A DNA stretch of 12,799 nucleotides from Bacteroidota bacterium (GTDB lineage Bacteria; Bacteroidota; Bacteroidia; Cytophagales; Hymenobacteraceae), in assembly GCA_023424725.1 (NCBI GenBank), contig JAFADQ010000208.1, forward strand, positions 1 through 12,799, read 5' to 3'. The position numbers and the translations under genes were made by a program. This document shows positions 1 to 6,399 of this stretch, in pieces. A model generated the notes under the pieces. It was not told the DNA's origin. It worked only from the letters and a program-made list of their open reading frames with translations, and did not search any database. The number at the start of each line of letters is the position of its first letter. The first letter of the stretch is position 1.

Positions 1-1
1 C

Positions 2-283
2 AACGATAATGCCGGAGACCAGGTAGAAACGCTGCCGCCCAATCAGCAAAACCTTACCGTGCAGTTAGATAAAAAGCAACGCGGCGGCAAAAAAGTAACG
101 CTCATTACCGGTTTTTATGGCGCCGAAACCGACCTTGCCGCCCTTGGCAAAACGCTTAAAAACAAGTGCGGTGTTGGTGGCTCCGCAAAGGATGGCGAAA
201 TACTTATTCAAGGCGATTTCCGGGATAAAATAATGCTCCTGCTAAAAGAAATGGGCTATAAAGCAAAGCGGTCGGGCGGTTGA
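2..283 (+). CDS. SUI1/eIF1-family translation factor (YciH-like), 5'-partial
   Basis: The reading frame is open from the first full codon (position 2), so the gene starts outside the window; the GTG at 59 lies inside the conserved part and is not a likely start. The visible 93 residues contain the SUI1 fold signature: a basic lead-in (KKQRGGKKVTLITGF), then LGKTLKNKCGVGGSAKDGEI, then IQGDFRDKIMLLLKEMGYKAK. These match the bacterial YciH/eIF1 family, small proteins of about 105-115 residues related to eukaryotic initiation factor 1. In bacteria the role is not fully settled; E. coli YciH has been linked to start-codon discrimination and translation inhibition under stress. The C-terminus is complete and ends in Gly-Gly. 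It appears to be a housekeeping neighbour unrelated to the glycan genes downstream, separated from them by 137 bp. Confidence 0.9.
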   Translation, partial: NDNAGDQVETLPPNQQNLTVQLDKKQRGGKKVTLITGFYGAETDLAALGKTLKNKCGVGGSAKDGEILIQGDFRDKIMLLLKEMGYKAKRSGG

Positions 284-420
284 AAAACAAATTTGCAAAG
301 AGATTCATCTGTTAATTATCCGGTAGTAAAGCCGTAGTCGGTTTTTGGTTTAAATATTTACTTTTGCAAACGTTTTTAGACTAGATTTTTGTAGCTATAA
401 AACAGCTTTTTTAATAATTT
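284..420. other. Intergenic region before asnB
   Basis: These 137 bp hold no convincing open reading frame or RNA gene. The only recognisable element is a Bacteroidota-type -7 motif at 359-366, annotated separately. No strong terminator hairpin was found after the SUI1-family gene; short CCG/CGG repeats near 320-340 followed by a T run are too weak to call. Confidence 0.6.
359..366 (+). promoter_or_regulatory. Putative Bacteroidota promoter -7 element (TACTTTTG) for asnB
   Basis: TACTTTTG matches the Bacteroidota sigma-ABfr -7 consensus TAnnTTTG at every defined position. It lies 54 bp before the asnB ATG, giving a predicted leader of roughly 45-50 nt. The -33 element is poor: the nearest upstream TTTG (344-347) is too close, and nothing at the usual spacing matches TTG. 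The call therefore rests on the -7 motif and its placement. Confidence 0.45.
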
Positions 421-2334
421 ATGTGCGGAATTTCCGGGGTTTATTCTTTTACAGATGCAGGTGCTGCGGCTATTTCTCTTCTTGAGGAGGCAACAGACGC
501 CCTCGCCTCCAGAGGCCCGGATGCGCGAGGAATTTTTAAAGAGAAGAACGTTGGTTTAGGCCACCGCCGCCTGTCTATTATAGATGTTAGCCCCGACGGA
601 AATCAACCATTTACAGACGCTACAGGCAGGTACGTAATTGTTTTTAACGGCGAAATATTTAATTACCGCGAACTAAGGCAAAATTTGGCCTCTGCAGGTG
701 TTTCGTTTAAAAGCCAGACCGATACAGAAGTTTTATTACAACTGTACATAAAAGAAGGCCGCGGATTTTTGCCCAAACTAAACGGCTTTTTTGCTTTTGC
801 CATTTACGACCGCGAAGAACAAAGCCTCTTTATTGCACGCGACCGGTTTGGTATAAAGCCTTTGCTGGTGTACCGCTCTGCCGATAATTTTATTTTCGCT
901 TCGGAAATGAAAGCGCTGATGGCACTTGGCGTTCCTAAAGTCCTTAATTACACAGCTCTTTTCCAGTATTTTCAGCTTAATTACATACCCGCGCCCAGCT
1001 CTATTTTTAAGGGAGTGAAGAAAATGGCGCCCGGCAGTTACCTGTTTATAAACAAAGAAGGCAAAATAGTAAGAAAGCGCTGGTATAAAATTCCGTTCAA
1101 AAAGAAATCGTTGCAAAAAGAAACCCGGAAATTAAGTTACCCGGAGCAGCAAAAAAAACTGGTAGAGTTGCTCGATAATTCGGTGCAGCGCCGCTTAATA
1201 GCAGATGTGCCGCTTGGTGCATTTCTGAGCGGAGGCATAGATTCGTCGGTAGTGGTGGCCCTGGCCTCCAGGCATACGCAGCATCTTAATACGTTTTCTA
1301 TCGGCTACCACGACGAGCCTTTTTTTGATGAAACCAGATATGCCAATCTGGTTGCCGAAAAATTTAAAACCAACCATACTGTTTTTAGCCTCACAAATCA
1401 GGATTTGTACGACCATGTGTTTGATGTGCTGAATTACCTGGGCGAGCCGTTTGCCGATTCTTCGGCGCTTCCATTTTATATTCTGAGCAAAAAAACCAGG
1501 CAGGAGGTAAAAGTTGCCTTATCGGGCGATGGCGCCGACGAGCTTTTTGCCGGCTACAACAAGCACCACGGTGAGTTTAAAGTAAATAATGGCGGCATAC
1601 CTGCCGAAATAATTTCTGGCCTCGATTTTTTATGGGATGTGCTGCCAAAATCCAGACAGGCGCCATTTGGTAATAAAGTAAGGCAGTTTCAGCGGTTTGC
1701 CCGCGGCATGAACAGCAGCGCCAAAGACCGTTACTGGAGCTGGGCTGGTTATGCTTCGGAAAAGGAGGTGAAAAAGCTGTTTAATAAAGAAACAGGCAAG
1801 CGCGTTTCTAAATCGCTGTACAATAAGCAGAAAAGCAAAATTCTGGAAAATATCAGCAATAAAGGCGATATCAATAACGTGCTTTTAACAGATATGAACC
1901 TTGTTTTGCAAAACGATATGCTGGTAAAAGCAGATTTAATGAGCATGGCCAATGGGCTCGAAGTCAGGGTACCGTTCCTGGACCACACAGTTGTAGAATT
2001 TGCTTTTTCGTTGCCGGAAAGTGCCAAAATAAACGGCAAAATGAAAAAGCGCATTCTTCAGGATTCTTTCAGAAATATACTTCCGCAGGAGCTTTATAAC
2101 CGGCCCAAAAAAGGTTTTGAAGTGCCCTTATTAAAGTGCTTCAGAGGCGATTTGCAGAGCCTTATTACAGACGATCTTTTATCGGATGAATTTATTGAAG
2201 AGCAGAATATTTTTGATATAGCTGAGGTTCGATCGCTCAAAAAACAGCTTTTTTCAAAGAATCCGGAAGATATTCATGCCCGAATCTGGGCTTTATTAGT
2301 ATTTCAGTTCTGGTGGAAACGCTGGATGTGTTAA
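421..2334 (+). CDS. asnB: Asparagine synthase (glutamine-hydrolysing)-like amidotransferase
   Basis: Class B asparagine synthetase fold: an N-terminal glutaminase releases ammonia from glutamine, and a C-terminal ATP-dependent domain adenylates a carboxylate and amidates it. Cys2 (MCGISG) is the expected Ntn nucleophile after Met removal. Glutaminase motifs follow: RGPDARG, GHRRLSIID, FNGEIFNYREL and TDTEVLL. The synthetase domain carries the pyrophosphate-binding loop SGGIDSS (residues 270-276) and LSGDGADELFAGY (from 367). At 637 residues it is longer than E. coli AsnB (about 554) and close to the 600-650 residue forms common in polysaccharide clusters. The ATG at 421 is fixed by the catalytic Cys. 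The neighbour ugd makes UDP-glucuronate, so the substrate may be a sugar acid rather than aspartate; the sequence alone does not decide this. A possible terminator overlaps its stop codon. Confidence 0.93.
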   Translation: MCGISGVYSFTDAGAAAISLLEEATDALASRGPDARGIFKEKNVGLGHRRLSIIDVSPDGNQPFTDATGRYVIVFNGEIFNYRELRQNLASAGVSFKSQTDTEVLLQLYIKEGRGFLPKLNGFFAFAIYDREEQSLFIARDRFGIKPLLVYRSADNFIFASEMKALMALGVPKVLNYTALFQYFQLNYIPAPSSIFKGVKKMAPGSYLFINKEGKIVRKRWYKIPFKKKSLQKETRKLSYPEQQKKLVELLDNSVQRRLIADVPLGAFLSGGIDSSVVVALASRHTQHLNTFSIGYHDEPFFDETRYANLVAEKFKTNHTVFSLTNQDLYDHVFDVLNYLGEPFADSSALPFYILSKKTRQEVKVALSGDGADELFAGYNKHHGEFKVNNGGIPAEIISGLDFLWDVLPKSRQAPFGNKVRQFQRFARGMNSSAKDRYWSWAGYASEKEVKKLFNKETGKRVSKSLYNKQKSKILENISNKGDINNVLLTDMNLVLQNDMLVKADLMSMANGLEVRVPFLDHTVVEFAFSLPESAKINGKMKKRILQDSFRNILPQELYNRPKKGFEVPLLKCFRGDLQSLITDDLLSDEFIEEQNIFDIAEVRSLKKQLFSKNPEDIHARIWALLVFQFWWKRWMC

Positions 2335-2359
2335 TTTCGCAGATTAAATTTTTTTTTTT
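2331..2359 (+). terminator. Possible intrinsic terminator after asnB
   Basis: TTAATTT (2331-2337) and AGATTAA (2341-2347) can form a 7-bp stem with one G-U pair around a CGC loop. One A and then an uninterrupted run of 11 T (2349-2359) follow. The stem overlaps the asnB stop codon (2332-2334). The long T tract supports a terminator, but the stem is almost all A/T and therefore weak. If real, ugd would need its own promoter or depend on read-through. Confidence 0.4.
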
Positions 2360-2389
2360 GGCATTACAAAATTGTCAATTCTAAATTCA
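2358..2389 (+). promoter_or_regulatory. Weak candidate promoter for ugd
   Basis: TTG at 2358-2360 and TAAATTCA at 2382-2389 are separated by 21 bp. They resemble the Bacteroidota -33 TTG and -7 TAnnTTTG elements, with two mismatches in the latter. The location, just after the putative asnB terminator and about 18 bp before the ugd ATG, is reasonable, but the -7 match is poor and the region is A/T-rich, so chance is likely. Confidence 0.2.
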
Positions 2390-2406
2390 ACAATACAAAG
2401 TAAAAT

Positions 2407-3762
2407 ATGAAAGTTGTAGTTGTAGGAACAGGTTATGTAGGTTTGGTTACCGGAACATGCTTTGCAGAGGTAGGCATGAACGTAACATGCATTGATATTG
2501 ACGTGCAGAAAATTGAGAACCTGAAAAAAGGCATTTTGCCAATTTACGAGCCCGGCCTGGAAGAAATGGTTCTCAGGAATTATGAAAAAGGCCGGTTGCA
2601 TTTCTCGACAGACCTGGCTACAGCCGTGAAAGATTGCGATGTGGCCTTTATCGCGGTTGGAACCCCGCCGGGCGAAGACGGCAGCGCCGACCTGCAATAT
2701 GTAATTGGCGTTGCGCGCGCTATTGGGCAGCATATTACAAAATACACGGTAGTTGTAACCAAGAGCACCGTGCCTGTTGGCACCGCGCGCAAAGTGCACC
2801 AGGCACTTGTAGAAGCTATAAAAGAAAGAAACGAGAATATTGAGTTTGAGGTAGCCTCTAACCCTGAGTTCTTAAAAGAGGGCGCCGCCATTAACGATTT
2901 TCTGAAGCCGGACCGTATAGTGATAGGGGTGGAGTCTGAAAGGGCGGAAGAGATAATGCGAAAACTGTATAAGCCATTTTTGCTGAACGGCCATCCCATT
3001 ATATTTATGGATGTACCATCGGCCGAAATGACCAAATACGCGGCCAATGCCATGCTGGCTACCAAAATCAGCTTTATGAACGACATCGCTAACCTTTGCG
3101 AAATAATGGGCGCCGATGTAAATAAGGTTAGGATCGGAATTGGCAGCGATGCCCGTATCGGAAATAAATTTATTTACCCCGGAATCGGATATGGAGGTTC
3201 GTGTTTTCCGAAAGACGTAAAAGCGCTGATAAAAACTGCGAATCAGAACGGGTACGATATGCGGATTCTGCAAGCGGTAGAGGCTGTAAACGACGACCAG
3301 AAACATGTGCTCTTTAATAAAGCCAAACGCTATTTCGGCGATAAATTGCCAGGCCGCAAAGTAGCCATCTGGGGGCTTTCGTTTAAACCCCAAACCGACG
3401 ATATACGCGAGGCGCCGTCTTTGGTGATCATTAAAAACCTGTTAGATGCCGGTTGTACCGTAACCGCCTACGACCCGGTTGCAATGGAAGAAACAAAGCA
3501 CTTAATTGGCGATTCTATAGAATATGCCGAAAACCAGTACGATGCCCTAAAAGATGCCGATTGCCTGATGGTGGTAACAGAATGGCCCGAATTTAAACTG
3601 CCCGACCTTACCAAAGTAGGCGAGTTGCTTCGTAACAAGGCTGTTTTTGACGGCCGCAACATTTACGATGCCAAAGAAATGGCTCAGCATGGTTTCTTTT
3701 ACGAGTGCATCGGCATAAATAATTCTGCTAATAAATCTCCGGTTTTAGCATTTCCTCAGTAG
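2407..3762 (+). CDS. ugd: UDP-glucose 6-dehydrogenase
   Basis: Oxidises UDP-glucose to UDP-glucuronate with two NAD+ in the cytoplasm, supplying uronic acid for polysaccharide and the substrate of the next gene. The 451-residue length is typical of the bacterial UDP-glucose/GDP-mannose dehydrogenase family. Residues 7-12 (GTGYVG) form the N-terminal Rossmann loop. Other motifs are VGTPPGEDGSADL, TKSTVPVGT, and NPEFLKEG at 152-159, which carries the catalytic Glu. Lys210 and Asn214 lie in KYAANAMLATKISFMND, and the thiohemiacetal-forming Cys266 lies in YGGSCFPKD. The C-terminal UDP-binding domain follows (WGLSFKPQTDDIREAPS). All expected catalytic residues are present. The ATG at 2407 immediately precedes the Rossmann strand. 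Only 5 bp separate its stop from the uxs start, so the two are almost certainly cotranscribed. Confidence 0.97.
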   Translation: MKVVVVGTGYVGLVTGTCFAEVGMNVTCIDIDVQKIENLKKGILPIYEPGLEEMVLRNYEKGRLHFSTDLATAVKDCDVAFIAVGTPPGEDGSADLQYVIGVARAIGQHITKYTVVVTKSTVPVGTARKVHQALVEAIKERNENIEFEVASNPEFLKEGAAINDFLKPDRIVIGVESERAEEIMRKLYKPFLLNGHPIIFMDVPSAEMTKYAANAMLATKISFMNDIANLCEIMGADVNKVRIGIGSDARIGNKFIYPGIGYGGSCFPKDVKALIKTANQNGYDMRILQAVEAVNDDQKHVLFNKAKRYFGDKLPGRKVAIWGLSFKPQTDDIREAPSLVIIKNLLDAGCTVTAYDPVAMEETKHLIGDSIEYAENQYDALKDADCLMVVTEWPEFKLPDLTKVGELLRNKAVFDGRNIYDAKEMAQHGFFYECIGINNSANKSPVLAFPQ

Positions 3763-3767
3763 CAAGT

Positions 3768-4709
3768 ATGCAGCGCAAAAGAGTTTTAGTAACCGGTGGA
3801 GCCGGCTTTCTGGGTTCGCATCTTTGCGACCGCTTTATTAAGGAAGATTGCCATGTGATAGCGATGGATAACCTGATTACGGGTAATATCGCTAACATAG
3901 AGCATCTGTTTCACTTGCCAAATTTTGAGTTCTATCATCACGATGTATCTAAATTTGTGCACGTGCCCGGCGACCTGGACTACATACTTCATTTTGCGTC
4001 GCCGGCCAGCCCTATAGATTATTTAAGGATACCTATTCAAACCTTAAAAGTCGGCTCTTTAGGAACACATAATTTACTGGGCCTTGCCAAGGCTAAAAAT
4101 GCCAGAATGCTGATAGCGTCGACATCAGAAGTATATGGCGACCCGCTGGTGCATCCGCAAAAAGAAGACTATTGGGGTAATGTAAATCCGGTGGGCCCGC
4201 GCGGCGTTTACGATGAGGCCAAGCGTTTTCAGGAAGCCATGACAATGGCCTACCATACATTTCATGGCCTGGAAACCCGGATCGTGAGGATTTTTAACAC
4301 GTACGGGCCACGCATGCGATTAGACGATGGCCGTGTTTTGCCTGCTTTTGTGGGCCAGGCGCTGCGGGGCGAAGCGCTTACAATTTTTGGCGATGGTTCT
4401 CAAACCCGTTCTTTTTGTTATGTAGACGATTTGGTAGAGGGCATTTACCGTTTGTTACTTAGCGATTACGCGCATCCGGTAAATATTGGAAACCCTGCAG
4501 AGATCACCATTCGCCAGTTTGCAGAAGAAGTTTGCCGGCTTACAGGCGTAGAGCTAAAGGTAGATTTCAAACCGCTGCCACTTGATGATCCGCAGAAGCG
4601 CCAGCCCGATATTTCGTTGGCAAAAAAGCTGCTTAACTGGGAACCCAAAGTATCGCGAAGTGAAGGTTTGGAAATAACTCTGGATTACTTTAAGAAAGTG
4701 GTAAAATAA
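3768..4709 (+). CDS. uxs: UDP-glucuronate decarboxylase (UDP-xylose synthase)
   Basis: Extended short-chain dehydrogenase/reductase that converts UDP-glucuronate to UDP-xylose via a 4-keto intermediate, using tightly bound NAD+. The NAD loop is GGAGFLG at 10-16. The catalytic Thr/Ser-Glu segment is TSEVYGD (119-125). YxxxK is Tyr148/Lys152 within GPRGVYDEAKR. The stretches YWGNVNPVGPRG, IFNTYGPRM and QTRSFCYVDDLVEG are characteristic of UDP-xylose synthases and distinguish it from 4-epimerases and dTDP-glucose dehydratases. Length (313 residues) fits bacterial UXS. Adjacency to ugd supports the assignment, because the two catalyse consecutive steps. It is the last forward gene of this unit and faces the convergent cysQ across 44 bp. 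A UDP-glucuronate epimerase is the main alternative but is less likely. Confidence 0.93.
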   Translation: MQRKRVLVTGGAGFLGSHLCDRFIKEDCHVIAMDNLITGNIANIEHLFHLPNFEFYHHDVSKFVHVPGDLDYILHFASPASPIDYLRIPIQTLKVGSLGTHNLLGLAKAKNARMLIASTSEVYGDPLVHPQKEDYWGNVNPVGPRGVYDEAKRFQEAMTMAYHTFHGLETRIVRIFNTYGPRMRLDDGRVLPAFVGQALRGEALTIFGDGSQTRSFCYVDDLVEGIYRLLLSDYAHPVNIGNPAEITIRQFAEEVCRLTGVELKVDFKPLPLDDPQKRQPDISLAKKLLNWEPKVSRSEGLEITLDYFKKVVK

Positions 4710-4730
4710 GCGAAGCGGAATAATTTCACT

Positions 4731-4743
4731 AAGAAGCTTTCTT
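4731..4743. terminator. Weak hairpin between convergent uxs and cysQ
   Basis: AAGAA (4731-4735) and TTCTT (4739-4743) can pair around a GCT loop in the 44-bp gap between the converging genes; T-rich sequence follows on the forward strand. A five-pair A/T-rich stem is marginal, so this is only a placement-supported candidate for a terminator. Confidence 0.2.
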
Positions 4744-4753
4744 TGTTTGGATT

Positions 4754-5527
4754 TTAGGCCATACAGAGAAAGCTCCCGTTTTTTAACGATTCTTTGTTAT
4801 ATAATAAAGGTAATCTGTCAGGAGTGGTTACGCTTCCGCCCGCGGCTTCTACAATGGCCTGGCCGGCAGCGGTATCCCATTCCATAGTTTGCCCGTGGCG
4901 GTAATAATAATTAGCGGTGCCATCGGCAATTAAACAAAATTTCAGCGAGCTGCCTATCTGCAATCTTTCGCGCGCGCCCAGTGCGGTTAGTACCCTTTCT
5001 TCTTCGGGTGTGCTGTGCGACCTGCTGTGCACGGCCACCATTTTTTTGTTATTGGGCCGGGTAAAAATTTGTTTTGGTTCGTAAAGCCCTATTTGTTTGC
5101 AGGCGCCGTGCATCCTGCTCCCAAAAAAGGTAAGGTTTAAGGCAGGCGCATGAATAACCCCAAGCGCTGGCCTGTTATCTATTATTAAAGCAATGTTAAC
5201 GGTAAACTCTCCGTTTCGATCCAGAAATTCGCGGGTGCCGTCCAGAGGGTCTACCAACCAGAAGGCTTTCCAGGCTTGCCTTTTCGCAAAATCTACAGCC
5301 GTTACTTCTTCAGAAATTACCGGAATATCAGGAAAATTAGCCAGCAACTGTTCTACGATCAGGTAATTAGCATTTGTGTCGGCAATGGTTAAGGGTGTAA
5401 GGTCGGTTTTTAAAGTTGCAGCCGGCATGGTTTCTTCCTCATAAATTTTAAGGATCTCGGCGCCTGCCGCCTTTGCAATTGCTATTACTTTATCGAGATC
5501 TATTGTTGCCAGTATATTGTGTACCAT
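4754..5527 (-). CDS. cysQ: 3'(2'),5'-bisphosphate nucleotidase CysQ
   Basis: Inositol-monophosphatase-superfamily phosphatase that hydrolyses 3'-phosphoadenosine 5'-phosphate (PAP) to AMP, relieving inhibition of PAPS-using enzymes; a cytoplasmic Mg2+ enzyme. The metal-binding motifs are complete: KTDLTPLTIAD (40-50), SEE (72-74), WLVDPLDGTREF (90-101) and EWDTAAGQAIVEAAGG (from 216). The spacing KTD-x-TP-x-T-x-AD together with DPLDGTREF is typical of CysQ rather than of true inositol monophosphatase (usually DPIDGT). The 257-residue length is normal, and the ATG at 5527 is the natural start. It is the only reverse-strand gene in the window. It lies back-to-back with cysC, which makes the PAPS from which PAP derives, a strong functional link. 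Its own promoter was not found on the reverse strand. Confidence 0.93.
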   Translation of the reverse strand: MVHNILATIDLDKVIAIAKAAGAEILKIYEEETMPAATLKTDLTPLTIADTNANYLIVEQLLANFPDIPVISEEVTAVDFAKRQAWKAFWLVDPLDGTREFLDRNGEFTVNIALIIDNRPALGVIHAPALNLTFFGSRMHGACKQIGLYEPKQIFTRPNNKKMVAVHSRSHSTPEEERVLTALGARERLQIGSSLKFCLIADGTANYYYRHGQTMEWDTAAGQAIVEAAGGSVTTPDRLPLLYNKESLKNGSFLCMA

Positions 5528-5532
5528 TTTAC

Positions 5533-5562
5533 TTTGTAAGGTTATACGTATTCTTACTTTTG
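5533..5562 (+). promoter_or_regulatory. Bacteroidota-type promoter directed toward cysC
   Basis: TTTG at 5533-5536 (-33 element) and TACTTTTG at 5555-5562 (-7 element, exact TAnnTTTG) are 18 bp apart. This is the best two-part promoter match in the window. It points forward and begins only 6 bp upstream of the oppositely oriented cysQ start. Predicted transcription would begin near 5569 and carry a leader of about 185 nt to cysC. Confidence 0.5.
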
Positions 5563-5705
5563 ATCTGAATTCGCCTGAAAATAAGGAAAAACTTTGCGAC
5601 CTGTAAATTTAGGAAAGAAGCCCGAACTCCCGCGTGTGCTATCCTGCGGCAGCAAAATAATTCTATACAAAAAGCATTAATTGCCTGAGGTTTTATTTTA
5701 ATAAT

Positions 5706-5720
5706 GGTAATATTGTTACC
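5706..5720. repeat. Short inverted repeat GGTAA-N5-TTACC upstream of cysC
   Basis: GGTAA (5706-5710) and TTACC (5716-5720) form a perfect 5-bp inverted repeat with a 5-base spacer, 35 bp before the chosen cysC start. It could be a protein-binding half-site pair or a small leader hairpin. At this size a chance occurrence is quite possible. Confidence 0.25.
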
Positions 5721-5755
5721 TGTAGCAAAAGGCGGTGTTAAGGTTGTTAAATGCC

Positions 5756-6334
5756 ATGCATAATCAGTTTTTTATAGAAGAAATAGTTAAACAAACGCCA
5801 AAGGTTTTTTGGTTTTGCGGCCTTTCGGGCGCTGGCAAAACCACTCTTGCCAGGGCAGCTTGCAGCCACTTATTAAGCAAAGGCCACCTGGTAAAAGTGT
5901 TAGACGGAGATGAGCTTAGAAAAGGGCTGAACCACGGGCTTGGTTTTTCTGATTCAGACCGCCTGGAGAATATACGCCGTACTGCCGAAACAGCCTCTAT
6001 TTTGGCATCGGCAGGTGTGGTGGTGGTGGTTTCGTTAATAAGCCCGCTGGCACAAGCAAGGCAACTGGCCCGGCAAATAACAGGAGAAGATAATTTTTAT
6101 GAAATTTACATTAACGCGCCTCTGCAAACTGTTATAAACCGCGATACAAAAGGCTATTACAAACTGGCTGCGGAGGGCAAATTTCCGGGTCTTACAGGTG
6201 TAGATGCTCCGTTTGATGTGCCGCAAAACCCAGACCTGGAACTTCGTACAGATCTGTTGGCGGTAGAAGAAAGTCTGCAAAAACTCCTTGACTTTATAGA
6301 GCCCCGGATAGCCAGAAAAACCAATAATAGGTAA
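5756..6334 (+). CDS. cysC: Adenylylsulfate (APS) kinase
   Basis: Phosphorylates adenosine 5'-phosphosulfate at the 3' position with ATP to give PAPS, the universal sulfate donor, in the cytoplasm. Numbered from ATG 5756: P-loop GLSGAGKTT (22-30), DGDELRKGLN (50-59), GFSDSDRLENIRR (63-75), the ISP motif containing Ser96, RDTKGYYK (129-136), and the substrate lid GLTGVDAPFDVPQNPDLEL (from 145). All are diagnostic of CysC. The 192-residue length is typical for a stand-alone kinase. A GTG at 5735 would add seven residues (MLRLLNA) but is less attractive than the ATG. No CysN/CysD sulfurylase subunit is fused or adjacent. It lies 65 bp before the flippase on the same strand and diverges from cysQ. 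It may serve polysaccharide sulfation or sulfate assimilation. Confidence 0.95.
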   Translation: MHNQFFIEEIVKQTPKVFWFCGLSGAGKTTLARAACSHLLSKGHLVKVLDGDELRKGLNHGLGFSDSDRLENIRRTAETASILASAGVVVVVSLISPLAQARQLARQITGEDNFYEIYINAPLQTVINRDTKGYYKLAAEGKFPGLTGVDAPFDVPQNPDLELRTDLLAVEESLQKLLDFIEPRIARKTNNR

Positions 6335-6399
6335 TAAAGCGACAGTAGTAATTTGCCGGTCCGGAATTTAGCTTTATACAAAAACATTTCCCATCACTT

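Larger units (their letters stand above)
5528..5755. other. Divergent intergenic region between cysQ and cysC
   Basis: 228 bp without a convincing gene. It contains a good forward promoter match close to cysQ (5533-5562), leaving an unusually long untranslated stretch of about 185 nt before cysC, and a short inverted repeat at 5706-5720. I see no recognisable riboswitch, and no clear reverse-strand TAnnTTTG motif for cysQ; CAAAATA at 5653-5659 is one base short of the reverse-complement spacing. Confidence 0.5.

Noticed and set aside
59..283. A complete 74-residue gene starting at GTG 59
   Set aside because: The frame is open upstream to the window edge and the sequence before 59 reads as a plausible N-terminal part of the same SUI1-family protein, so the gene is truncated by the window rather than short.
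2370..2380. Palindrome AATTG-T-CAATT upstream of ugd as an operator
   Set aside because: Eleven bases of nearly pure A/T in an A/T-rich gap; a chance palindrome is likely and there is no second copy before a functionally related gene.
2580..3393. Two overlapping reverse-strand frames (168 and 173 codons) inside ugd
   Set aside because: They lie wholly within a complete UDP-glucose dehydrogenase and show no recognisable motif or separate promoter.
5735..5755. GTG at 5735 as the cysC start
   Set aside because: It adds only MLRLLNA before an in-frame ATG at 5756 that fits the usual CysC N-terminus; kept only as an alternative.
6349..6363. TAATTTG followed by CCGGTCCGG before the flippase as a promoter or operator
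   Set aside because: The motif is one base short of TAnnTTTG spacing, no -33 element was seen, and the repeated CCGG does not form a usable hairpin.
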